Counted from the first letter of the stretch, positions 8,172-18,300 are shown. The stretch is DNA of 64,000 bases from Neoroseomonas terrae (GCF_018129025.1 NZ_JAAEDI010000013.1:1-64000), one strand, 5' to 3'. Numbers and translations are program-made. The notes: generated by a model from the letters alone, not told the origin.

Positions 8172-10466
8172 TCAGGCCACGGGCGGGTCGAAGGCCCGGA
8201 TGGGGGGGAGGTTGCCGGTGAAGCGCTCAACCTCGACGCTGGTGAGCTGGCCCGTGCAACCCTGCGCCAGCGAGGACGTCCCGACGTCGCGCGTCAGGAT
8301 GTTCGGGTTGCCATGGACGCAGAGGGCCATGTCGTCCTCCGGGTCCTCCGGGTCGTACCAGGCGCCGGTCGGCAGTTGCACGACGCCGGGCCGCACATCC
8401 TCGCTGACCGCCGCCGTCGCGAGGCAGGCGCCACGCGCGTTGAACAGCCGCACGATGTCGCCATCGCCGATTCCGCGCACCGCGGCGTCGGTGGGGTGGA
8501 TGCGCATCACCTCCCGCCCGCGGCGCTTCATCGCGCTGCTGTGGCCGCCGAAGTCGAACTGGCTGTGCAGCCGGCTCGCCGGCTGGTTCGCCACCAGCCA
8601 GAGCGGGCGGCCTTCCGCCGGCGCATCGGTCGGCTCCAGCCACGCCGGATGGCCGGGGCAATCGGCATAGCCGAAACCCGCGATCGCTTCCGAGAACAGC
8701 TGGATCCTGCCGGTGCGCGTCGGCAGCGCCGCGCCTTCCGGGTCGTCGCGGAAGGCGCGGATGATGCCGCCATCATCGTCCTGCTGCGGCAGGGTCAGGT
8801 AGCCTTCCTCCCAGAACGCATCGAAATCCGGTGCGGGCAGGCCCTTCTCCGCCAGCCCCTTCTGGGTCGGGGCATAGAGATGCCGCAGCCACGCCCTGGT
8901 GTCGCGGCCCTCGGTGAAGGCTTCCCGCTTGCCGAGCCGCTCCGCCAGGTCGGCGAAGATGTCGTAGTCGTCGCGCGCCTCGCCGAAGGGTTCGGCCACG
9001 CGATGCATCGCGACCATCAGCGGGTCGGTCGGCGCCGCGCCGATATCCTCGCGCTCCAGCGTCATCGTCGTCGGCAGGACGATGTCGGCATGGCGCGCGG
9101 TGGCCGTCCAGGCGATCTCATGCACCACCAGCGTCTCGACCGCCGCGAAGGCGTGGCGCAGCCGGTTCAGGTCCTGGTGGTGGTGGAACGGATTGCCCCC
9201 CGCCCAATAGACCAGCCGGATGTCGGGATAGGTCATCCGCTTGCCGTCATAGTCGAACTCGACACCGGGATTCAGCAGCATGTCGGAGATGCGCGCCACC
9301 GGGATGAACGGCCCGACGCCGTTCTTCCCCTGCGGCAGCGCCGCGGTCGGCACCGCGTTCTGCCGCTTACCGTAATGCGCGATCGACCCGAGCGCGTAGT
9401 TGAACCCGCCGCCCGGCAGCCCGTACTGGCCGAGCATCGCCGCGAGCACGCCGGCCATCCACACCGGCTGCTCGCCATGCTCGGCGCGCTGCAGGGAATG
9501 TGCCATGGCGATCAGCGACCGCTTGCCCGCCATGCGCCGCGCCAGGCCGGCGATGGTCTCGGCCGGCAGGCCGCAGATCGTCGCCGCCCATTCTGCGGTC
9601 TTCGGCACGCCGTCGCTGCGGCCGGTCAGGTAGGCCTCGAACTCGGCCCAGCCGGAGCAGTAGCGGTCGATGAAGGCGACGTCGTGCAACCCTTCGGTCA
9701 GCAGCGTGTGCGCCATGCCGAGCATCATCGCCGTATCGGTGTTCGGCACCGGCGCCAGCCATTCGTGATGGCATTCTTCCGGCAGGTCGTCCCGCACCGG
9801 GGAGACATTGACGAAGACGCAGCCGCGCTTCGCCGCCGCGGCCATCGAACCCCGCTCGACATGGGCGGAGACGCCGCCGCTCGCCACCGCCGAGTTCTTC
9901 AGCGCCATGCCGCCGAAGGCGACGCAGATCTCGGTGTGCTCGACGATCTGTTCCCAGGTGACGTTGCGCCGCGACACCGCTTCGAACGGCCCAAGGAAGT
10001 GCGGCAGGATGACCGCCGAGGCGCCGGCGGAATAGGAATTGACCGACTTCACATAACCGCCGATCGAGGTGTTCAGGAAGCGGTGCACCTGGGATTGCGC
10101 ATGGTGGAAGCGCCCGGCGGAGGACCAGCCGTAGGACCCGCCGAACACCGCGCCGGGGCCGTGCGCGTCCCGCACGCGGGCGAGTTCGCCGGCCAGCAGG
10201 TCCAGCACCTTGTCCCAGGACATCGGCACGAATTCGTCGCGGCCGCGCCGGTCGCTCTTGCCGGGCCCTTTCTCCAGCCAGCCGCGGCGGACCATGGGCT
10301 GGGCGATGCGGGCGCGGTGGCGGATCGCCTCGGGGAAGTTCTGCAGGATCGGGTTCGGGTCGGGGTCGCCCGGATGCGGCTGCACCACCAGCCGCCCGTC
10401 CTGCCACCCGGCCTCGAAGACGCCCCAATGGGAGGAATGGGGCTTCAGCCGCGGTGGTGCGTTCAT
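8172..10466 (-). CDS. Molybdopterin-dependent oxidoreductase, biotin/TMAO sulfoxide reductase (BisC) type
   Basis: 764 residues. The N-terminus has the HWGVF motif of BisC/TorZ-like enzymes, with no Tat signal and no FeS-cluster cysteines, so it is probably cytoplasmic. The DMSO-reductase-family serine Mo ligand is expected at Ser146 in SVNSYSAGASAVILP. VYWAGGNPFHHHQD and HADIVLPTTMTLEREDI are typical of the bis-MGD superfamily. Family enzymes reduce S- or N-oxides such as biotin sulfoxide, methionine sulfoxide or TMAO; the substrate here is not known. The ATG at 10466 follows the stop of the upstream gene after one base (TGA-G-ATG), so the two are coupled; an in-frame GTG at 10496 is less likely. 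A terminator follows. Confidence 0.88.
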   Translation of the reverse strand: MNAPPRLKPHSSHWGVFEAGWQDGRLVVQPHPGDPDPNPILQNFPEAIRHRARIAQPMVRRGWLEKGPGKSDRRGRDEFVPMSWDKVLDLLAGELARVRDAHGPGAVFGGSYGWSSAGRFHHAQSQVHRFLNTSIGGYVKSVNSYSAGASAVILPHFLGPFEAVSRRNVTWEQIVEHTEICVAFGGMALKNSAVASGGVSAHVERGSMAAAAKRGCVFVNVSPVRDDLPEECHHEWLAPVPNTDTAMMLGMAHTLLTEGLHDVAFIDRYCSGWAEFEAYLTGRSDGVPKTAEWAATICGLPAETIAGLARRMAGKRSLIAMAHSLQRAEHGEQPVWMAGVLAAMLGQYGLPGGGFNYALGSIAHYGKRQNAVPTAALPQGKNGVGPFIPVARISDMLLNPGVEFDYDGKRMTYPDIRLVYWAGGNPFHHHQDLNRLRHAFAAVETLVVHEIAWTATARHADIVLPTTMTLEREDIGAAPTDPLMVAMHRVAEPFGEARDDYDIFADLAERLGKREAFTEGRDTRAWLRHLYAPTQKGLAEKGLPAPDFDAFWEEGYLTLPQQDDDGGIIRAFRDDPEGAALPTRTGRIQLFSEAIAGFGYADCPGHPAWLEPTDAPAEGRPLWLVANQPASRLHSQFDFGGHSSAMKRRGREVMRIHPTDAAVRGIGDGDIVRLFNARGACLATAAVSEDVRPGVVQLPTGAWYDPEDPEDDMALCVHGNPNILTRDVGTSSLAQGCTGQLTSVEVERFTGNLPPIRAFDPPVA

Positions 10467-10467
10467 C

Positions 10468-11421
10468 TCAGTTTCCGGATCGTCCTGCGATGGCACCCGC
10501 CATGCGCTTCAGGCCGACGAATTGTTGCCGCACCCAGCCGCCCGTGGCCAGGGCTTCCGGCCCCTCCGGATCGCCCGTGCGGGGAAAGACATCGCGCCGG
10601 AAATCCGCCGTGCCGAAGATCCAGTCCCAGACCGGGAACAGCACGGCGTAGTTCTTCCCGTGCTCCGCGGCCGACAGCACGCCGTGATGCGCCCGGTGGA
10701 AGCGGGGGGAGACGATCAGCCGTTCCCCGACACGCCCGAAGGACAGCTTCACATTGGCGTGCGACAGGCTCTCCGCGAGCCGCGAGATCAGCACCAGCAG
10801 CGGGAACTGCCCCGGCGGCACGCCGATCAGCAGCGCGATGGCGCCGAACCACAGCGCGCCGATGATCTCATCCAGGATGTGGTTGCGGTCATCGGTCCAG
10901 AACGTCATCTGGCGCTGCGCGTGATGGATGGAATGCAGCGCCCACCACCAGCGGAAGGAATGCTGGAAGCGGTGCCGCCAGTATTCGCCGAAATCGAGGA
11001 TCACGACGTAGAGGGCGAAGGCCAGCACCGGCATCTCGCGCAGGCCGGGGATCAGGTTCTCGAGCGTCGGCGGTACGAAGCCGCTGTCGGCGACCGTGCC
11101 TTCCCACCACGCGCTCAGCGAGTTCAGCAGCACGAAGGCGATCAGCGGCAGCAGGCCGAGGCGCGTCAGCAGCGTGTAGAGGATGTCGGTGCGGATCGCG
11201 CGTCGGTCGGTCACGGGCTCGACCGGCCACCAGGCTTCCAGCGGCCGGCACACCACATACACGACGATGATCGAGAAGATGCCGAACAGGCCGAACTCGA
11301 TCCAGTCCACGGCGTCCTCAGCCCAGTCCATCAGGCCGAGCTGGTACATCGCCGGCTGGACGATGTGCTCGAACAGCCAGGCCGTGATGTCGTCGAGGGT
11401 GTGGGTGATGGACTCGGTCAT
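10468..11421 (-). CDS. Sterol desaturase / fatty acid hydroxylase superfamily membrane protein
   Basis: 317 residues with several membrane helices in the first ~200 residues. The di-iron histidine clusters are complete: HRFQH, HSIHH, and RFHRAHHG with a further upstream H in LSHANVKLSFG. Members use a di-iron centre and O2 to hydroxylate or desaturate lipids in the membrane. The sequence does not identify the substrate, which may be a hopanoid, sterol-like lipid, carotenoid or fatty acid. It is the first gene of a two-gene operon with the BisC-type molybdoenzyme, an unusual partner. Confidence 0.88.
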   Translation of the reverse strand: MTESITHTLDDITAWLFEHIVQPAMYQLGLMDWAEDAVDWIEFGLFGIFSIIVVYVVCRPLEAWWPVEPVTDRRAIRTDILYTLLTRLGLLPLIAFVLLNSLSAWWEGTVADSGFVPPTLENLIPGLREMPVLAFALYVVILDFGEYWRHRFQHSFRWWWALHSIHHAQRQMTFWTDDRNHILDEIIGALWFGAIALLIGVPPGQFPLLVLISRLAESLSHANVKLSFGRVGERLIVSPRFHRAHHGVLSAAEHGKNYAVLFPVWDWIFGTADFRRDVFPRTGDPEGPEALATGGWVRQQFVGLKRMAGAIAGRSGN

Positions 11422-11465
11422 TCGGGTCGCAACCTAGCCGGTCGCGGTGGCGCCGCGGAAGAAGG

Positions 11466-11710
11466 TTGGAGGGGCTGTGCCCCTCTCCAAACCTCACCTC
11501 GCCCAAGGCCGAAGGGCCTTTCGAAACCTTGAGTTGGCGCCGACCGCCGCGGTTCTCCTCGCAGGAAACGCCGGCACCGGACACGCCGCCCGGACCCAAA
11601 ACGGGGACGCTTCGTCACCACGAAACGCCCGCCCAACCAGGTATCGGTTTCCAAAGGCCCTTCGGCCTTTGGTGGGGTGGGGTTCCGGGGAGGGGCAAAG
11701 CCCCTCCCCG
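11466..11710. repeat. Composite palindromic repeat, copy 2 (two A halves, inverted)
   Basis: It fills the gap between two minus-strand genes. The left half starts with GGAGGGGC TGT GCCCC and carries an AAGGCC-GAAG-GGCCTT hairpin. The right half (11646-11710) carries CCAAAGGCC pairing with GGCCTTTGG and ends with an outer GGGGAGGGGC/GCCCCTCCCC hairpin, 7 bases short of the OmpA stop at 11718. A spacer of about 100 bp between the halves holds no gene. Confidence 0.8.
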
Positions 11711-11717
11711 TCTCCGC

Positions 11718-12863
11718 TCAGCGCAGGATGATTTCCACGCGCCGGTTCTGAGGCTCGCGCGTGTTGTCCGGCGTCGCCACCAGCAGGTTCGTCTCGCCGA
11801 AGCCCTGCGCCACGATCTCCTGCCGCGGCACGCCCAGCCGCACCAGCTCCGCCGCCACGGCATTCGCGCGCCGCACCGACAGGCCCTGGTTGTACTGCGC
11901 CGAGCCCGAGGTATCGGTGTAGCCGTTCACCTCGATGCGCGTGACCTGCTGCTGCGAACGCGCCTGCGCCGCTTCCGAGATGATCTGCCGCGCCCGGTCG
12001 TTCAGGTCAGCCCGGTTCCAGTCGAAGAACACCAGGAAGGTGCGCGCCGGCGCCGGCGCGACGGCCGGCGGCGCCGCGACGGGCGGCGGGGCCGCGTTGA
12101 AGGCGTAGCGTACGCCGAGCAGGATGGAGTGGTTGAAGTTGTCCACCTCCACCGGGCTCCGCTGCACCACGCCGTTGGCGTTGCGGGCGCTGGCGTTCAG
12201 CTCGGGCGAAAGCGTGCCGAAGAAGCGGTACTCCGCCGTCACGGCAAGCCCCGGCACGGACTGGATCGGCAGGGCGGCGCCGACGATCGCCTGGTAGGCG
12301 AAGCGACCATCGGTGCCGTCGACGCTGAACTGCGGCAGGGTGCTGCCGGCGGTCGAGCGCGCGCGGACATTCACATTGTCGTATTCCAGCCAGGCGTAAC
12401 CGGCGCCGACACCGAGATACGGCAGCACCACCCAGTTCTGGGTCGCGCCGAAATCATACAGCGCGTTGACCATCACGCCGTAGCTCTTGGCCCGGCCGCC
12501 CGAGCTCGCGGAGCCGCCGTAGCCGCGGGCAGTCACGCTGTCGACCTCATTGTAGCGGAAGTTGCCTTCCAACTCGACCCGCAGGCCGTTGCCGAAGCCG
12601 TAGCCTACCGACATCACGCCTGCGAAGCCCATGTCGAAGGACGCGTTGAAGCCGCCGGACGGCGTCAGGCCGAGATTGTTCGGGTTGATGTCGGACGCAT
12701 CCAGCCAGCTCTGGAGGTTGCCGCCGTCGGAATCCGTCAGCCAGTTCAGGCCGGCGCCGGCGGCGATGTAGACGCCGTTCACCGGCTGTGCGGAGGCCGC
12801 GGCGGCCGGCAGGACCAGCATCGTTGCGGCGAGCAGCGCGTTTCTCAAAGTCATGGATTGCAT
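11718..12863 (-). CDS. OmpA-family outer membrane protein
   Basis: 381 residues. The signal peptide ends AAAASAQ at about residue 26, and the mature barrel starts PVNGVYIAAGAGLNWL. Strand-rich barrel repeats run to about residue 250, followed by a short Ala/Pro linker and an OmpA C-terminal domain (~275-381) with NRADLNDRARQ, NGYTDTSG, LSVRRANAV and REPQNRRVEI. Aspartate and arginine positions expected for peptidoglycan binding are kept. It is a close paralogue of the gene cut by the left edge. The 116-bp upstream gap is probably the promoter; AAGGA lies 5 bases before the ATG. Confidence 0.9.
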   Translation of the reverse strand: MQSMTLRNALLAATMLVLPAAAASAQPVNGVYIAAGAGLNWLTDSDGGNLQSWLDASDINPNNLGLTPSGGFNASFDMGFAGVMSVGYGFGNGLRVELEGNFRYNEVDSVTARGYGGSASSGGRAKSYGVMVNALYDFGATQNWVVLPYLGVGAGYAWLEYDNVNVRARSTAGSTLPQFSVDGTDGRFAYQAIVGAALPIQSVPGLAVTAEYRFFGTLSPELNASARNANGVVQRSPVEVDNFNHSILLGVRYAFNAAPPPVAAPPAVAPAPARTFLVFFDWNRADLNDRARQIISEAAQARSQQQVTRIEVNGYTDTSGSAQYNQGLSVRRANAVAAELVRLGVPRQEIVAQGFGETNLLVATPDNTREPQNRRVEIILR

Positions 12864-12979
12864 CCCATCCTTATCATTCGGCTTTGATTGCCGAAGGGCT
12901 CAACCACGGGGGGTGGAATGCGTTTCACGGCCCCGGTGCAACCCGCCGGAACTGTGACAGAATTGCCACTATGTTCGGG

Positions 12980-13744
12980 TCAGCGCCCGGAAGCCGGCAG
13001 GGTGGCGAAGCAGTAGCCACGTGTCTGGAGGCCGACAATCACCTCCTCGAGCACATTCGCGTAAGGGTCGCGGCGCGACCGGACGCCCCAATGCATGACG
13101 AGAACCTCCCCGTCGCGCACGGTGCGCAGCGCCCGGTCGGCAAGCGCCCGGTTGGAACTGGCCTCGCTGGACAGCTCGTCGCCCAGGAAGCCGTGAGCGC
13201 TCCAGCCCTGGTGACGCAGGCCGCAGGCCTCGGCCATGCGGATGGCGCCAGGGGTGGTGATACCGCCCGGCGCGCGCCACAGCGGCAGCACCACCGCATC
13301 GGGCGCAACGGCACGCAGGCGCTCGATCGGCTCGGCGAGTTCCCGGCACATGGCCGCCTGGTCCAGCACGGTTCGCCCTTCCCGCGTCCGCGAGACGTAG
13401 CTGGTGCGCCCCGGCCCGGCATCGCCCCGGAAGTACCAGTGGCGATCGGTATGGCTGGCGAAGACATGGCCTTCGGCGACGCGGGCGCGCCAGAACGCTG
13501 CCCAGCCGGGGTCGAGGCTGCGTTCCCCGGTGTGGGTCGGCTCATTGGCGACGAAAAGGGTCGCGCGAACGTTGCGGCGCTTCAGGATCTCGGCGATCCG
13601 CTCCGCCTCCCGCCCCCAGCCGGTGTCGATGGTGAGGTACAGCGTGCCGGCGCGGCAGGCGGGCGCGGCTGCCTGCTGCTGCGCCGCGGCCGGCGCGGCG
13701 AACAGCGCCAGCAGCGCGGCCAGGGCCGCCCTAGGATTCCACAC
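12980..13744 (-). CDS. Polysaccharide deacetylase family (NodB-like) secreted protein with altered metal motif
   Basis: 254 residues with a signal peptide (LAALLALFAAPAAAQQQ). NodB/CE4 motifs: LYLTIDTGWG replaces the usual TFDDG, keeping the first Asp but putting Thr at the metal-binding Asp. Motif 2 is SHTDRHW, with both His kept. Motif 3 is WRAPGG, and the last motif VLVMHWG replaces the usual LxHD. CE4 enzymes remove N-acetyl or O-acetyl groups from peptidoglycan or chitin-like polymers in the periplasm. Loss of the metal Asp suggests a changed activity. The GTG start overlaps the end of the upstream beta-propeller gene by 14 bases, so they form an operon. Confidence 0.8.
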   Translation of the reverse strand: MWNPRAALAALLALFAAPAAAQQQAAAPACRAGTLYLTIDTGWGREAERIAEILKRRNVRATLFVANEPTHTGERSLDPGWAAFWRARVAEGHVFASHTDRHWYFRGDAGPGRTSYVSRTREGRTVLDQAAMCRELAEPIERLRAVAPDAVVLPLWRAPGGITTPGAIRMAEACGLRHQGWSAHGFLGDELSSEASSNRALADRALRTVRDGEVLVMHWGVRSRRDPYANVLEEVIVGLQTRGYCFATLPASGR

Positions 13745-14678
13745 GGCCCGGCTGGACGAAGATGCCGTGGGGGCTGCGGCCGACGCGGATCGTCTCGTAT
13801 TCGCCGGTGCGCGGGTCTACGCGGGCAATCCGCCCGGCCCAGCGCAGCGTCGTCCATATCGCGCCGTCCGGGGCGAAGGCGATGCAGTCCGGCCCGCCCG
13901 GCAGCTCGATCACGCGTCGCACGTCGAGCGTGCTCGGGTCGATCTCGGCGAGGCGGCTCTGCACGCGGCTCGTCGCCCACAGCGCCTTGCCGTCGGGCTG
14001 GATGAAGATGGTGTGCGCGCCGCGGCCGATCTGGATCTGCCGCTCGATCTCCCGCGTCTCCGGGTTCATCACCGCGAAGTGGTCCGCGCCCATGACGCCG
14101 ACGATCAGCTTGCCGCGGTGCCAGACGATGCCGGCCGGCTCGCGCCCCACCGGCGCCTCCCACATCGGGGTCCGCGTCTCCAGGCTGACGGCGGCGACCG
14201 TGCCGCTGCCCTGCAACGTGACATAGACGACCTTGCCGTCCGGCCGGAACGCCATGTGGGATGGCTTGTCCGGCATGCGCAGCCGGGCGAGCAGCGTCAG
14301 GTCGGACGCCTGGTAGATATCCACCTGGTTGCGTCGCAGGCTGCAGATAACGAGGTGACGGCCGTCGGGCGTAAAGTCGAGGTGATACGGGTTCGATATG
14401 CGCTCGCGCCGGCGAACGTCGCCCGTGGCGGGATCGACGAAGAAGATCTCGTTGCCACCGGAATCGGCGATCAGCAGGTCGCGCCCATCGGGCGAGAGGA
14501 CCAGGTGATGCACCTCCCGCAGGGCGGGGATGCGACGCATCTCCTGCCGGCTGTCGGCATCGATCACCGAGATGCTCGAATCCCCCGAATTGAGGACGTA
14601 GACGAGTTCATTGGCGGCCGCAGCCGGCCGGGCCAGCAGCAGCAGCGGGGAACCAAGCAGGAGAGCGCGGCGGCGCAT
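13731..14678 (-). CDS. YVTN-type beta-propeller secreted protein
   Basis: 315 residues. The start is set by the signal sequence MRRRALLLGSPLLLLARPAAAA; the frame extends upstream without merit. Seven propeller-like repeats follow, for example LVYVLNSGDSSISVIDADS, VHHLVLSPDGRDLLIADSG and PYHLDFTPDGRHLVICS. This matches the YVTN/40-residue-repeat family of periplasmic or surface binding proteins. No catalytic residue can be assigned. Its 3' end overlaps the NodB-like gene, suggesting the two products act together at the envelope (inference). Confidence 0.85.
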   Translation of the reverse strand: MRRRALLLGSPLLLLARPAAAANELVYVLNSGDSSISVIDADSRQEMRRIPALREVHHLVLSPDGRDLLIADSGGNEIFFVDPATGDVRRRERISNPYHLDFTPDGRHLVICSLRRNQVDIYQASDLTLLARLRMPDKPSHMAFRPDGKVVYVTLQGSGTVAAVSLETRTPMWEAPVGREPAGIVWHRGKLIVGVMGADHFAVMNPETREIERQIQIGRGAHTIFIQPDGKALWATSRVQSRLAEIDPSTLDVRRVIELPGGPDCIAFAPDGAIWTTLRWAGRIARVDPRTGEYETIRVGRSPHGIFVQPGRVES

Positions 14679-14790
14679 GGGCGGACCTGGGTTTCGCGAC
14701 GGCGACCGGGGGATCGCCGATCGCCGGAAACTGCGCCGCGGCGATGCCGGACGCAAGCGGGGAGTCCATGCGATGACGCGTCCCGGCCCG

Positions 14791-15348
14791 TCAGGCCGCC
14801 GGCCGCTTCAACCGGTCGGCGAAGGACTTGCGGAACTTCAGCACCTTCGGCGCGACCACGGCGCGGCAGTAGCCGGACCACGGGTTGCGCGCGAAGTAAT
14901 CGTGATGCTCCGGTTCGGCCGGCCAGAAGGGCGGCTCGGGCGCCACCTCGGTCACCAGCGGCCCGTCCCAGATGCCGGCCTTCGCCACCTCCTCCATCAC
15001 GGCCTGTGCCGTCGCCGCCTGCTCGGGCGAATGGGTGAAGATGACGGAGCGGTACTGCGGCCCGACATCCGCACCCTGCCGATCCTTCGTGGTCGGGTCA
15101 TGGATGGTGAAGAACACGCGCAGCAGGTCGGCGTAGGAAAGCTCCCTCGGGTCGAAGACGACGCGCACCACCTCGGCATGGCCGGTCTTCTTGCCGCAGA
15201 CCTCCTCATAGGTCGGGTTGTCGACATGGCCGCCGGCGTAGCCCGACATCACCGAGACCACGCCGCGCAACTCCTTGTACACCGCCTCGAGGCACCAGAA
15301 GCAGCCGCCGCCGAGGGTCGCGGCCTCATGTCCCGCCTGTACGCTCAT
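14791..15348 (-). CDS. msrA: Peptide-methionine (S)-S-oxide reductase
   Basis: 185 residues. It reduces methionine-S-sulfoxide in proteins. The active-site motif GGGCFWCLEAVY, with the catalytic Cys, is at residues ~14-25. SGYAGGHVDNPTYEEVC, VFFTIHDPTTKDRQGAD and GPQYRSVIF are all MsrA signatures. The start is chosen at the second ATG because GGAGG lies 5 bases upstream of it; an ATG 12 bases earlier is in frame. It sits between the beta-propeller gene and the RTX gene, on the same strand as both. Confidence 0.95.
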   Translation of the reverse strand: MSVQAGHEAATLGGGCFWCLEAVYKELRGVVSVMSGYAGGHVDNPTYEEVCGKKTGHAEVVRVVFDPRELSYADLLRVFFTIHDPTTKDRQGADVGPQYRSVIFTHSPEQAATAQAVMEEVAKAGIWDGPLVTEVAPEPPFWPAEPEHHDYFARNPWSGYCRAVVAPKVLKFRKSFADRLKRPAA

Positions 15349-15391
15349 CGCATCCTCCATTCGCTCGCCATCGCCATGTAGGGATGACGGG

Positions 15392-18300
15392 TCATGCGAG
15401 GAAGACGAAGTCGTCGGCCGTCAGCGCCGCCTTTGAAACACCGGCGAGTTGCACCGAATCCCCCGGGCGCAGGTCGATGATGGCCCCATTGGCGCCATCG
15501 CGCGTCGCGGCCATCACCGCGGCGAAACTCGCGAAGCCGAAGCCCTGGAGCATGATGCGATCCTCCCCGGGGGTGAAGTCCGCCACGGCGTCCAGCCCCG
15601 ATCCCGGTTTGAAGACGAAGGTGTCGCGGCCGGCCTCGCCGAACAGGATGTCGTTGCCGCCGCCGCCATCCAGCGTATCGTTCCCCGCGCGGCCGAACAG
15701 CGTCTCGGCCCGATCGGAACCCGCGATGCGGTTGGACGCGGTATTGCCGATGCCCACCGTCATGCCGTCGAGGATCAGCTCCTCGACATTGGCCGGCAGG
15801 GTGAAGGCGCCGGTGCCCAGGGCAATGACGCGGTCCCAACCCTGCCCCGCCAGCTCGATCACCGCATCGTCGGATTGCGAGACGACATAGGTATCGTTGC
15901 CGAGCCCGCCATACATCAGGTCGTAGCCCGGCCCGCCGTCGAGCCAGTCATCCCCCGCGCCGCCGCGCAGGATGTCGGTGGCAGCGTCGGCCCCGCCGTG
16001 GAGCGTGTCGTTGCCGGCATCGCCGTTGAGCTGGTCCCTGCCCGCGCCGCCGTTAATCGTATCGTTGCCAGTGCCGCCGAAGACGATGTCGTCGCCATCC
16101 TCGCCAAAGATCATGTCGTCGCCGGCGCGGCCCTGCAGCCGGTCCGCTCCGCCGCCGCCCCAGAGCGTGTCGTTGCCGTCCCGCCCGACCAGGAGGTTGT
16201 CGCCCTCGTTGCCGATCAGCCGCTCATGGCCCCCGGTGCCGATCGCGAAGCGGTTCCCGGACCCGGGGGCAAGGATGAACCATTCGATATTCAGCCGCAG
16301 GTAGTAGGAGGTGGTGGAGTAGACGGTGTCGTCGCCGCCGCCCGCGGCTTCGAATACCACCTGGTTCGACAGGGTGATCTCGAAGCGGTCATTGCCGGCG
16401 CCACCCCACAGGCTGTCCTTTCCGCCGCCGGCGATGATGATGTCGTCACCGGCTCCGCCATCGAGCACGTCGGCGCTCGGTCCACCCACGAGGAGGTCAT
16501 TGCCGGCGCCTCCATACAGCGTGTTGAAGCCCGCCCCGCCGATGAGCGTATCGTCGGCGCCGTAGCCCGCGATGCGGTCGAAGCCCGCGGCGCCATCGAA
16601 CCAATCCGCCGCGACGCTGCCATTGAGCGTATCGGCATAAGGGCTGCCGATCACACCCTCGATGCCGCTCAGCGTATCGCCGGTGGAGCTACTGCCGTTG
16701 CCGGCAAGGGAGACCGACACCCGGGCCGTGGCGGTCGCGTAGGACAGCGTGTCCCGCCCCTCCCCGCCGATCACCAGGTTGCGCCCCGCCCCCGGCAGCA
16801 GCAGGTCGTTGCCGCTGCCGCCGTCGAGCGTATCGGCCCCGGCGCCGCCTTCCAGCGTGTCGTCGCCCTCCCGCCCCTCCAGCCGATCGGCATGGGCGCC
16901 GCCAACCAGCCGGTTGCGGCCCGCCCCCCCGATCAGCGTCACCGCGCCCGTCGCGCCGGACGCATCCACCGCCTCGAAGCCGAGGGTGATGCCGCCGCCC
17001 GCCACCTGGTCGACCGGGCTGCCGAGGTCCACAGAGGCGCCGATCGTCAGCACCAGCGTATCGAAATCCTCCCCGCCATCGGCGTATGGGTCGGCGGGGT
17101 CGTAGTCCACGGTATCGTCGCCCGAGCCGGCATCGATGGAATCGGCACCCGGCCCGCCGGTGATGAGGTCCGCGCCGTCGCCTCCCGCGATGGTGTCGTC
17201 CCCCGCGCCACCGCGCAGCGTATCGGCGCCGACCCCGCCATACAGCCGGTCCGCACCCTCCCCGCCATCAAGGGAATCCCGCCCGTCCGACCCCCAGAGA
17301 CTGTCCGCCCCGGCCCCGCCATGGACGGTGTTGCGGGCGAATAGCCCGTCCGCCTCCTCGGTGCCGGGGCCTTCGACGAAGATCTCGTCATCGCCTTCCC
17401 CGCCGTCCAGCCAGTCGTTGCCGGCGCCGCCCCAAAGCTGGTCGCCGCCGCCGCCCCCGATCAGCGTATCCGCGCCATTCCCGCCCAGCAGCCGGTCGGG
17501 GCCGGCACCGCCGAGCAGGCGGTCGTCGCCGGCGAGGCCGAAGACCTCCTGCCCGTCCGGCGCCGCGCCCAGCGTGTCGGCGCCGGCGGTGCCGACGGCG
17601 ACACGGAAGGTACCGGCGGCGAATGCCTCCGCAGAAAGCACGCCGGCATCGATCCGGATCACCGCGTCGTCGGCATCGAGGATCAGGTCCTGGTTCAGAT
17701 CGACGACGAACCAGCCGCCGGCCGCGCTGTCGCCGGACAGCGCCGGGATCCAGAAGGCCTGGTAGTAGCCCGGGCCGATGCCGTCCCCCGGCAGCGACAG
17801 GCCGAAGCCGGGGCCCGCCGCGAGTTGCCGGGCGGCCGCAGCGCCCCGCCAGACGAGCGGCGCGAGCCCCTGCGCCCCGGTGACCAGCCCGTCGATCAGG
17901 CCGAGCGAGATGAGGTCGCCGGCCGCGGCGTCGAAGTCGGTGATGGTGTCCGGCGCGCTGCCCGCTGCCTCCTCCAGCCCCGGCGCCGAAAGATCGATGA
18001 CGAAGAGGTCGGCCCCGGCTCCGCCGGTCAGCAGACCGCCCCCTGGCCCGCCGACCAGCAGATCGTCGCCGTCCCCGCCTTCCAGCGTGTCAGCCCCTGC
18101 CCCGCCATAGGCGACGTCGTCGCCCGCCCCGCCTGAGAGGCTATCGGCCCCCTCGTCGCCCCAGAGCAGGTCGTCCCCGTCGCCGCCGAGCAGCGTATCG
18201 AGGCCGATCCCGCCGAACAGCGCATCGGGCCCGGCCCCACCCGCCAGCAGGTTGCGGTCGTCGGCCGCCTCGGTCTCCGGCGCGTAGGGGTCGGCGGCGA

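Noticed and set aside
6799..8670. Long plus-strand reading frame over the antiporter and molybdoenzyme genes
   Set aside because: It is antisense to two well-supported genes, rich in Arg/His/Gln from GC-biased codons, and has no domain. Long frames like this are expected at this GC content.
8010..10865. 951-codon plus-strand frame opposite the molybdoenzyme
   Set aside because: It is antisense shadow with no motif and arginine/histidine-rich composition.
15449..17344. 631-codon plus-strand frame opposite the RTX gene
   Set aside because: Its apparent repeats mirror the RTX nonapeptide coding repeats on the other strand.
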